DNA of 12,850 nucleotides, taken from contig JAERRP010000439.1 of the NCBI GenBank assembly GCA_016735415.1, positions 1-12,850 on the forward strand, written 5' to 3'. The notes below the pieces were generated by a model that worked only from the letters and a program-made list of their open reading frames with translations, was not told the DNA's origin and made no database searches. Numbering within the stretch: position 1 is the first letter of the stretch; the number at the start of each line of letters is the position of its first letter. Below, one piece after another: positions 6,137-12,850 of this stretch. The position numbers were made by a program, and so were the translations under genes. Source of the DNA: Desulfobacterales bacterium (GTDB lineage: Bacteria; Desulfobacterota; Desulfobacteria; Desulfobacterales; UBA5852).

Positions 6137-7073
6137 GGTCGGTCGTTTCCGCGATCTCCCGAGCCAGCGCCATGTACTGCTGTCCGGACCGGCTTTGTTG
6201 ATCGTAGTGGGAAACGGGCATGCCCATGATCTGGGCTTCCCGCAAGCGGCTGTCGTGAGGAATGACCGTCGGGTACAGCTGGCCCCGGTAAAGTTCCTGC
6301 AGCTTGGAAAAAATGACGCGGGCGGCGGTTTCATCCTCGTCATACATGGTGACCAGAATGCGGGCTTCGATGGCCGGGTTGGTTTTACGCCGGATCAGGT
6401 CGATAATGCTCAGAATCTGGTCGACACCGTGGGTGGATAGGTAGTCGCAGGGGGTCGGGATGATCACCCGGTCGGAGGCTGTTAAGGCGTTGAGGGTGAA
6501 AAATTCGATCGACGGAGGTGTATCGATGAGGATGAAATCGAAACGGTTTTTGACGAGATTGAGCCGGTCGTTCAGGATGTACTCGTAGTCTTCCGCCCCG
6601 AAGAATTTTTTGTTGAGCAGGACCATGTTCTTGCCGGCCGGAAGCAGCCACAGATCGGGGTAAGGGGTTTGGACCAGGGTGTTGTCCATAGCCTGGGGGC
6701 CGTTTTGGAGTACGTCATAGAACGAAGCGGTTTCCTGACGGCCCAGCAATATGGACAGATTGGCCTGCACGTCGAAGTCGATGAGCAATACCCGTTTGCC
6801 GAGTTGGGTCAGGGCCAGACCCAGATTGAGGCAGGTGGAGGTTTTGGCGACGCCGCCCTTCTGGTTGCTGATGGCGATGGTATTGCCCTGGTGGGTGACG
6901 TGTTTGGCGGCTGACAGGTCGATAAAAGGAATTTCCTGTACGCGCACCGGACGATAGGCCGTAAAGACATGCCGGCATCGGGAACAGCGCGCGGTAAAAC
7001 TTCTGGCGTTGGCCTTGATCCGCTTTTCGTCCAGTTGAAAGCGGCTTTGACATCTTTCGCAGATAACAATCAT
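6126..7073 (-). CDS. ParA/MinD-type ATPase with N-terminal zinc ribbon
   Basis: This 315-aa protein begins with an MJ0042-type zinc ribbon: CxxC at Cys5/Cys8 and a second CxxC at Cys30/Cys33, probably binding one Zn2+. After a short linker comes a complete ParA-family ATPase. It has deviant Walker A KGGVAKTS (72-79, signature Lys72 and catalytic Lys77), the switch I strand LLIDFDVQAN (96-105) and Walker B FILIDTPPS (180-188). Such ATPases form ATP-dependent dimers and position cargo on the nucleoid or cell pole. Inside a che operon the nearest known role is placement and segregation of chemosensory arrays (ParC or PpfA type). No parB or centromere repeats are seen, which argues against plasmid partition. 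The ATG has a strong AAGGAG site 5 nt upstream, overlapping the end of the CheB-like gene. The zinc ribbon could bind DNA, RNA or an array partner. Confidence 0.92.
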   Translation of the reverse strand: MIVICERCQSRFQLDEKRIKANARSFTARCSRCRHVFTAYRPVRVQEIPFIDLSAAKHVTHQGNTIAISNQKGGVAKTSTCLNLGLALTQLGKRVLLIDFDVQANLSILLGRQETASFYDVLQNGPQAMDNTLVQTPYPDLWLLPAGKNMVLLNKKFFGAEDYEYILNDRLNLVKNRFDFILIDTPPSIEFFTLNALTASDRVIIPTPCDYLSTHGVDQILSIIDLIRRKTNPAIEARILVTMYDEDETAARVIFSKLQELYRGQLYPTVIPHDSRLREAQIMGMPVSHYDQQSRSGQQYMALAREIAETTDRAT

Positions 7074-7083
7074 CGGCGCTCCT

Positions 7084-8133
7084 TCATCCGGCCATGATGG
7101 AAGTGATGGCCTGCGGCAGTTCGATTTCGTCCAGTACGATATCGACAGTTCCCCGTTGGATGGCGTTGTGGGTCAGGTTGGGATAGACACAGCATTGGGT
7201 GTCCTGGGCCAGGGTGACACCTGACAGTTTGCGAATGTGGGCAAAGCCCTCGGCCCCGTCGTTGCCTATGCCGGTCAGCAGGACGCCCACCGTGTTCTGC
7301 TGAAAGATTTCGGCCGCGGAGGCAAAGAGCATATTCAGCGGTTCTTCTGCCGACCCGACCACGTGCAGGCAAGGTGTCCCGTCCGTATGGGTCTGGATAC
7401 GAACCGCATCCTGGCAGGAGCTGATGTAGCAGGTGCCCTGCTCGATGGCCATACCGTCCCGGGCTTCGCGGATGCGCCAGGGGACCGAAGCGTCGAACTG
7501 TTTGACGAAGGCTCCCACGATCTTGGGGGAGATTTCCTGCACGGCAACAATGGCGGCCGGCAGGGTGGGGGGCAGGCTGGCAAGCAGGCGAATGACCGTA
7601 TTGGGACCGCTCAGGGTGGTGCCGAGGGTCAGCAGATATTCCAGTGGATGGTAGCCGTAGCGGGCTGAAAAATTGGCATGCGTACCCCCGCTATCCCCGC
7701 GCATCAGCCGCACGCGGCGGACATTATCGAGGTTGACGGCGCTGGCCAGTTTGATGCGGTCGATCAGCTGCTGTCGGGATTGATTGATGTCCGTCGAAAC
7801 CGCCCCGGACGGTTTGGGAATGAAATCGACGACTCCCAGCCGCAGGGCGTCAAACGTAATGGCGCCATCACTGAAAAGCGAGCTCAGGACTACAATTGGA
7901 ACGGGCGACTCGATCATGATATGGCGGATGCTGGTAAGCCCGTCCATGATGGGCATGTCGATATCCAAAGTGACCACGTCGGGCTGGAGGGCTTTGATCT
8001 GTTCCAGGCCTTCCTGCCCATTGCGGGCCGTGCCGATGATACTGATCTGGGTGTCGCAATTGAGCACATCGACAATGGCCTTGCGCATGAAGGCGGCGTC
8101 GTCCACTATCAAAACATTGATTTCTTCCTGCAT
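7084..8133 (-). CDS. Receiver plus degenerate CheB methylesterase domain
   Basis: This 349-aa protein has the length and order of CheB. An intact receiver spans 1-125: acidic pair Asp11/Asp12, phospho-acceptor Asp57 in TLDIDMPIMDG, Ser84 in VVLSS and Lys107 in PKP. A linker leads to a methylesterase-like domain at about 162-349. That domain keeps the family frame (LTGIGNDGAEG, TLAQDTQCCV, NAIQRGTVDIVL). However, the nucleophile motif GASTGGP is GTTLSGP, placing Thr173 at the catalytic Ser, and the QH motif is QEISP, placing Glu200 at the catalytic His. Only Asp292 of the triad remains. It is probably unable to demethylate or deamidate receptors and may instead be a phospho-regulated binding protein. 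A GGGAGA ribosome site lies 6 nt before the ATG, and 25 bp separate it from the upstream gene, which carries a related tail. Confidence 0.9.
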   Translation of the reverse strand: MQEEINVLIVDDAAFMRKAIVDVLNCDTQISIIGTARNGQEGLEQIKALQPDVVTLDIDMPIMDGLTSIRHIMIESPVPIVVLSSLFSDGAITFDALRLGVVDFIPKPSGAVSTDINQSRQQLIDRIKLASAVNLDNVRRVRLMRGDSGGTHANFSARYGYHPLEYLLTLGTTLSGPNTVIRLLASLPPTLPAAIVAVQEISPKIVGAFVKQFDASVPWRIREARDGMAIEQGTCYISSCQDAVRIQTHTDGTPCLHVVGSAEEPLNMLFASAAEIFQQNTVGVLLTGIGNDGAEGFAHIRKLSGVTLAQDTQCCVYPNLTHNAIQRGTVDIVLDEIELPQAITSIMAG

Positions 8134-8158
8134 ATCATCTCCCGAAGCCGATTCGGCC

Positions 8159-9970
8159 TCAAGCCGGTGGATTCAGTTCTTGTCCGGCACACCAGGCCGC
8201 AATGCAGTTACTGATGGTTTCCGGTTCACATTCCTCATTGCAAAGGTCGGCTTCCACGGCGGCCTTCAGGCCCGCCGGCATCATGCAGCTGGCGCGCTGC
8301 TGGATCAGCAGGTGGCCGCCGTTTTCGCGCACATAGCGCAATCCTTCCAGATTCCCGGTTTCGGCGCCGGAGAGCAGCACCACCTGAAGATTTTCTCCGA
8401 AGCAATCGGCGGCCGAGAATAGCAGTAAATCAAAATAACTGGGGCCGTATCCGTAATCCTGGCGCCCATCCTGCATTCGCACGACGGGTGTCCCGGCGGT
8501 GATGTTGAGCCGTAGCGAGCATCCGTGCGTACTCAGATAAAAGTGCCCGCGTCGGAGGGGCGTGTCGTCGGCCAGGGTGTCCACGCTTAAACGGCTGTAC
8601 TTTCCCAGGTGCGCTGCCAGGGTCGGTAAAAAGACCGGCGGGGTGGATTGCAAACCGACCAGCGCCGCAGCGCTGTCTTCGGGCAGTCCGGTGAACAGTT
8701 GCCGCATGGTCCCGTGGCCGCTGCAGCCCGCAGACACAATTACCAGACGTCTGGCGGCCGGGGCCTGGTGGCCGTGGATAATCCCGGAACGGTCAGCGGC
8801 GCGGCCGCGCAAACGGCGAAAAGCTCTGATATCGGCGACCGCGGCCCGGTGAATGCGTTCGACAATTTTTTGCTGCTGAAGCAGAAGATCTTTGCTTTTG
8901 ACCGGTTTGGCCATGAAATCGACGGCCCCGAGATCCAGAAACGAGAGCACACTTTCCGGTGAGCCACTGCCCACGTTGCTCATCACCACCACTGGACAGG
9001 GGTTTTTGATCATGATGTGTTTCAGGGCCGCCTTGCCGTTCATGACCGGCATGTTGACATCCAGTAGAATAATATCGGGGCGCAGTTCTTCCGCCAGCTG
9101 CAGGGCTTCTTCGCCGTTGCGGGCAATTCCGGCCACCTCGATATCGCCTGAGGCGGCCAGCATGCTGCCCAGAATCTTGCCCATGACAATGGAGTCCTCC
9201 ACCATCAGGACACGAAGTTTGGGGCTCGCGCCGAGGACGCTGTCGCTGTCAACCGGGGCCGCATCGTCTTCGGTCAGCATGTCGGATTCGTCGACGCGCC
9301 GGGCGGCCTCCATGAGCAGAAATTCATAGCTTTTTTTAATGGTGGCCACTTCACTGACGCCGCCGTCAAGGGTTTCAAACCCACCGCTTTTCCATCCCAG
9401 GATCGGGTAAAAGGCTTCCTCGCCGGTCAGCTGACCGCAAACGGCGTGCGCAATCTCGCCGTCCCAGATATGAATCGTGCCCTGCTGGGCCCCTTTGCTG
9501 ACCCGGATCGTGATGGTGGCGGCTGAAAGGCAGCACATCTGAATCAGGTCATCAAGCTGAATGTTCTTCAGTGTGCCGGCAAAACCCTGGTTGTGCCCCT
9601 GGGACAGCTCATTGATGCGCCGTCCCAGATGGACGGCATCACAGGGTGCCTCGATGATCTGCAGGTTCGGATGAGAGGGGATTGCGCGGTGCCGAACCGT
9701 ATCGTCGGGCGGCAGGATTAAAATGGTTTCAAGATGGGGATAACCTGCCAGGATTTCCTTGAAATATGGCTGCGGAAAAGTTTCGCCGGCGGAAACACCG
9801 ATGACAGCCAAAAAGATATCCGCGCTTGCCAGTATTTCCAAGGCTCTGGATCCGTCGCCGGCCGTCAGCAGGCGATAAGACGCCGTATCGGCATACAGAT
9901 GATCCGCCAGGGATTCGCGCAGTTGCGAATCGCAGTTGATCAAGAGAATTTTCTTGAGGCCTGCATCCAT
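8159..9970 (-). CDS. Pseudo-receiver / PATAN (DUF4388) / receiver / CheB-like fusion protein
   Basis: This 603-aa multidomain signalling protein has four parts. Residues 5-122 look like a receiver (ILLINCDSQLRESLADHL), but the strand that should end in the phospho-Asp reads LAVIGVS, so it is a pseudo-receiver. Residues 128-225 form a PATAN/DUF4388 domain (FAGTLKNIQLDDLIQMCCLS, GTIHIWDGEIAHAVCG, GEEAFYPILGWKSGGFET), often a partner-binding domain in bacterial signalling. Residues 251-375 are an intact receiver (Glu258/Asp259, phospho-Asp304 in ILLDVNMPVMNG, Ser331, Lys355). Residues 407-603 match a CheB methylesterase fold with the catalytic Ser, His and Asp positions occupied by Gly415, Ser442 and Gly539. 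Catalysis is therefore very unlikely. The start ATG at 9970 has no clear ribosome site. The 69 bp between it and cheA (9971-10039) hold no gene and no convincing terminator. Confidence 0.88.
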   Translation of the reverse strand: MDAGLKKILLINCDSQLRESLADHLYADTASYRLLTAGDGSRALEILASADIFLAVIGVSAGETFPQPYFKEILAGYPHLETILILPPDDTVRHRAIPSHPNLQIIEAPCDAVHLGRRINELSQGHNQGFAGTLKNIQLDDLIQMCCLSAATITIRVSKGAQQGTIHIWDGEIAHAVCGQLTGEEAFYPILGWKSGGFETLDGGVSEVATIKKSYEFLLMEAARRVDESDMLTEDDAAPVDSDSVLGASPKLRVLMVEDSIVMGKILGSMLAASGDIEVAGIARNGEEALQLAEELRPDIILLDVNMPVMNGKAALKHIMIKNPCPVVVMSNVGSGSPESVLSFLDLGAVDFMAKPVKSKDLLLQQQKIVERIHRAAVADIRAFRRLRGRAADRSGIIHGHQAPAARRLVIVSAGCSGHGTMRQLFTGLPEDSAAALVGLQSTPPVFLPTLAAHLGKYSRLSVDTLADDTPLRRGHFYLSTHGCSLRLNITAGTPVVRMQDGRQDYGYGPSYFDLLLFSAADCFGENLQVVLLSGAETGNLEGLRYVRENGGHLLIQQRASCMMPAGLKAAVEADLCNEECEPETISNCIAAWCAGQELNPPA

Positions 9971-10039
9971 AATTAGTAGCTGCGCATGAGGGCCGCGAAT
10001 AGAGCCATAGACCCCTGATGGGACTTGCGGCTCGATCGG

Positions 10040-12850
10040 CTAGAGCGCCGCGGCCTTAATTTTTTTCTGCGCCTCCCGGTCAATGGAGATATTAACGAGT
10101 TCGTAGATATCCAGGATAAGCGATATGCGGCCGTCACCTAAAATGGTGGCCCCGGAAAAACCGCTTTTCTCCTGCAGGTAATCCTCCAGCGGCTTGATGA
10201 CGACTTCTTCCTGCCCCAGCAGGTCATCCACCACCAGACCAACCCGCTTCATACCCGTACTGACGACGACCACAAAGGCCCGCGAGCCGTTTAAGGACGA
10301 AGGGGCCATATTGAAGAGACCGTCCAAGCGGACCAGCGGCAGCGTGCCTGAGCGCAACTGCATGACTTCAACCCCTTCGATGGTGTCGATATCGTCGTCG
10401 GCGATGCGAAGCGTCTCTTCTACGGTGGCCAGCGGTATGGTAAACAGCTCACGGCGCACCTTGACCAGCAGCGCCGGTATGATCGCCAGCGTCAGCGGGA
10501 TCTTGATCCGGAAACGGGTCTCGATGCCCGGCGTGGTGTCGATTTCGATGGTGCCGTTGAGTTTTTCGATGTTCTTCTTGACCACATCCATGCCCACCCC
10601 GCGGCCCGAGGTGTGGGTAACCTTGTCGGCCGTCGAAAAGCCGGGTTTCATGATGAGGCCGGTTAATTCTTTGGTGGTCATTCTATCGATGTCTTCGCGC
10701 GAGATGAAGTTCCCGTCCAGGGCCTTGGCCCGGATGCGATCGAGATCCAGCCCCCTGCCGTCATCGACGATTTCAATGACCACATGGTTGCCTTCGTGGT
10801 AGGCTTCGAGTCGAATGGCGGCGGTTTCGGGTTTGCCCTTGCGGCGGCGTTCAGCGACCGTCTCCACGCCGTGGTCTACGGCATTGCGGATGATATGGAT
10901 AAGGGGGTCTGAAATTTTTTCAATGACCATTTTGTCGAGTTCGGTTTCTTCGCCCCGGATATCCAATTCAACCTGTTTGTCGGTGTCGCGTACCAGGTCA
11001 AAAACCAGACGCGGGTAGCGGTTGAAAAGCTGCGCGATCGGCAGCATGCGAACCCTCATGACCCCTTCCTGAAGTTCGTTGGCAACCCGGCCCAGGGCCA
11101 CGGTGGCTTCGCTCAGGCGGAAGGTCAGCCCCTTGATCTGCTTCATTTCGCGGGTATCGAGTTTAAACTGCTGCTTCAGGTTCTGCTGCAGATTCCGCAT
11201 TTCACTGAAAAGCTGGGCGAACCAGGCCCGGCTGACCACCAGTTCGCCCACCTGATTCATGAGGGCATCAATCTTGGTGGCATCGACCCGGATGCTCTGT
11301 TTGAGTATTTTTTCGCCGATGCGGTCGGCCTGACGGCGTCCGGAATGTTCGGGGTTGCGCCGATCCGGCTCCGCCAGCAGGTCCGTCTCATCGGTGGCGA
11401 TGGCGATATCCGCTTCAGGATCGACATCTTTCTGGAAGGCATCCGTGCCCGCCAGGTCGTCCGGCACGGAAGGCTCCGGGTTTTCCCTTACCGGCGACCA
11501 GTCCTCATTGTCCGTGTATTCGGCAAACAATGGAATTTCCAGGTCGGATTGATCCATGTTGCTCGGGCTTTCGGCCGTATTTACGGGAAGGCCGGGTTCC
11601 GTTTCTATGGGCGTTTGCGCCGACCCGCCGTTCTGGAGGTTCTGGATGCGTTCCAGCAGGTCGTCGATGGATGTTTGTTCACTGTGACTTTGCTCCAGGT
11701 CTTCGGTCAGAAGACCGATACGGTCCCGGGCGGCCATAAGAAGATCGATGGTGTCACGGTCTGCGGGTTTCTCTTCCCGTCGCAACTGATCCAGAAGGTT
11801 TTCGAGCCGATGCGACAGATCGGCCATACGCTCCATTCCGAGGTATTCGGCCGCGCCCTTGATGGTGTGGACCGATCGGAAAATGTCGTCCAGTGTGTCC
11901 CGATGCCCGGGATCTTTTTCAAGGTGGAGCAGACTGCGTTCCATCTCCTCGAGATGTTCCACGGTTTCCACCAGAAAATCGTTCATGAGGCTGCTGTCAA
12001 CGCGCTCTGTTTTTTCGCCGCCGGCAGGGTCCGGCACCATGTCTTCTTCGGCTTGGGAGGCATGATCCGCAACTGTTGCCGGCGTGGCCTCGTGTTCCTC
12101 ATCCGTCCTTGACATGGACGCTTTATGGGCAGCGGGCCCTTCGGATTCCGAGTCGGTTTCGTCTTCTACTGCCAAAGTCTCGCCGGCTTCGGCGCTGGGA
12201 ACGGGTTTGCCGGCGGTGGTATCCGGAATTCGGACTTGCGGGAAAAGATCGGCAACGGAGGCAATATTGGCTTCCATATAGTCGGCCATGAAATCAGTCA
12301 GAAAGCTTTCGTCGCCGGCCTCGAGACGTTCGCGGGCATTGTGGATGGAGGTGATCCAACCGTCGTACAGGCCCCTCAGCTTGGCATAGCCCATGTAGTT
12401 GGCCGAGGAGCGCAGCGGATCGATGCGCGTCAGGCAGGCGTCCAGAAGGCCCATCCGGTGGTCGTGGTCGGCGTCAGGCAGAGCGGCGGTCTTAGCTTTG
12501 AGGGTCGCAAGGCCTTCTTCGAGTTGCTTTAGGAAGATGGCGAAAAGCTCTTGATCGTACTCTTCTTCGTAATTTTCGGTGTCGATTTTTGGAGATTCGG
12601 CTGCGGGTGCGGCCGTTTCCGGAGTCGCCCTGGGTGTCGGGCTGTCTGCCGCGGTGCTTTCTTTCGAGGGGGACACATCCGTCGTGAGGTATTCCCGGGG
12701 AGTGGACGTCGCCATGGTTGGCGCCGGTGCCGCCGCCGGTGTGGCGGTGTTGTCCGCGGTGGTTTGAAGGGCTTGGGTGTCTTCTGCGGCCACCTGAGTC
12801 CGCAAATATGGCCTGTCATAAAATGGCTGATACTTGAACCCCAGCTCCCT
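10040..12850 (-). CDS. cheA: CheA-type chemotaxis histidine kinase with two P1-like domains (5' end beyond window)
   Basis: The product is the central kinase of a chemosensory array. Residue numbers count from a TTG at 12805, which gives 921 aa. The frame stays open for 15 more codons (RELGFKYQPFYDRPY) to the window edge and no start there has a ribosome site, so the true start is probably outside. Domains are: a low-complexity Pro/Ala/Thr stretch (20-75); a first HPt-like four-helix region (about 84-190) with Asp129 where the phospho-His should be; an acidic linker; an intact P1 (272-372) with His313 in SVHTIKGAAEYLG; a second acidic linker (390-495) with no obvious P2; P3 dimerisation (503-590); HATPase with N-box IIRNAVDHG (638-646), DDGRG (681-685) and TSGRGVGMDVV (732-742); and a CheW-like P5 (770-905). 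The kinase should be active. It is first of the visible genes and drives the downstream receivers. Confidence 0.95.
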   Translation of the reverse strand, partial: RELGFKYQPFYDRPYLRTQVAAEDTQALQTTADNTATPAAAPAPTMATSTPREYLTTDVSPSKESTAADSPTPRATPETAAPAAESPKIDTENYEEEYDQELFAIFLKQLEEGLATLKAKTAALPDADHDHRMGLLDACLTRIDPLRSSANYMGYAKLRGLYDGWITSIHNARERLEAGDESFLTDFMADYMEANIASVADLFPQVRIPDTTAGKPVPSAEAGETLAVEDETDSESEGPAAHKASMSRTDEEHEATPATVADHASQAEEDMVPDPAGGEKTERVDSSLMNDFLVETVEHLEEMERSLLHLEKDPGHRDTLDDIFRSVHTIKGAAEYLGMERMADLSHRLENLLDQLRREEKPADRDTIDLLMAARDRIGLLTEDLEQSHSEQTSIDDLLERIQNLQNGGSAQTPIETEPGLPVNTAESPSNMDQSDLEIPLFAEYTDNEDWSPVRENPEPSVPDDLAGTDAFQKDVDPEADIAIATDETDLLAEPDRRNPEHSGRRQADRIGEKILKQSIRVDATKIDALMNQVGELVVSRAWFAQLFSEMRNLQQNLKQQFKLDTREMKQIKGLTFRLSEATVALGRVANELQEGVMRVRMLPIAQLFNRYPRLVFDLVRDTDKQVELDIRGEETELDKMVIEKISDPLIHIIRNAVDHGVETVAERRRKGKPETAAIRLEAYHEGNHVVIEIVDDGRGLDLDRIRAKALDGNFISREDIDRMTTKELTGLIMKPGFSTADKVTHTSGRGVGMDVVKKNIEKLNGTIEIDTTPGIETRFRIKIPLTLAIIPALLVKVRRELFTIPLATVEETLRIADDDIDTIEGVEVMQLRSGTLPLVRLDGLFNMAPSSLNGSRAFVVVVSTGMKRVGLVVDDLLGQEEVVIKPLEDYLQEKSGFSGATILGDGRISLILDIYELVNISIDREAQKKIKAAAL

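Noticed and set aside
6137..6343. A longer start (ATG at 6343) for the beta-helix protein
   Set aside because: The extra 69 codons lie entirely inside the parA-like gene and would bury the signal peptide. The GTG at 6136 places it at the N-terminus.
6126..7073. ParA as a sign of plasmid or integrated-element partition
   Set aside because: No ParB, replication gene or centromere-like repeats are present, and the gene is embedded between che-type genes.
9971..10039. A terminator between cheA and the fusion gene (GAGCC...GGCTC inverted repeat)
   Set aside because: The stem is only 5 bp with a loop of about 22 nt and no following T-run, so it is not convincing.
11345..12112. A 255-codon rightward frame opposite cheA
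   Set aside because: It is antisense to the CheA linker and P1 domain, has no recognisable domain and no upstream ribosome site.

Overview
The window is 12.85 kb of GC-rich bacterial chromosome. The mix of families (PATAN/DUF4388, PilZ, a CheX-like start, an MJ0042-type zinc ribbon and multi-domain CheA/CheB relatives) points to a Desulfobacterota-like (deltaproteobacterial) host. This is inferred from gene content; there is no rRNA or other phylogenetic marker.

Left edge (1-1069): a thioredoxin gene runs leftward out of the window. To its right, on the opposite (+) strand, are two chemosensory-type remnants. The first is a PilZ-domain reading frame with no usable start codon. The second is a 46-codon frame that begins like CheX and then stops making sense where it meets the 3' end of the large leftward operon. 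This looks like a rearrangement junction.

Main block (1038-12850, all on the - strand): nine complete genes plus the cheA at the right edge form one tightly packed, often overlapping run. In transcription order they are: CheA-type histidine kinase (still open at the right edge); a 603-aa pseudo-receiver/PATAN/receiver/CheB-like fusion; a second receiver/CheB-like protein; a ParA/MinD-type ATPase with an N-terminal zinc ribbon; a secreted right-handed beta-helix protein; a two-TM HAMP protein with no output domain; a TauE/SafE-type permease; and the permease, ATPase and membrane-anchored binding protein of an NMT1/SsuA/NrtA-type ABC importer. No promoter for this run is visible, so it presumably starts beyond the right edge.

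How it may work: CheA has an intact phospho-acceptor His, dimer region, ATPase and CheW-like domain, and the two CheB-like proteins have intact receiver domains. Both CheB-like effector domains have lost active-site residues of the methylesterase, so they probably act as phosphorylation-controlled binding modules rather than demethylases. The ParA-like protein may place the array in the cell. The HAMP protein, beta-helix protein, TauE-like permease and ABC importer suggest that an envelope transport process is the sensed input or the controlled output. The most interesting content is this chemosensory/transport operon with two degenerate CheB proteins and a CheA carrying an extra His-less P1-like domain.
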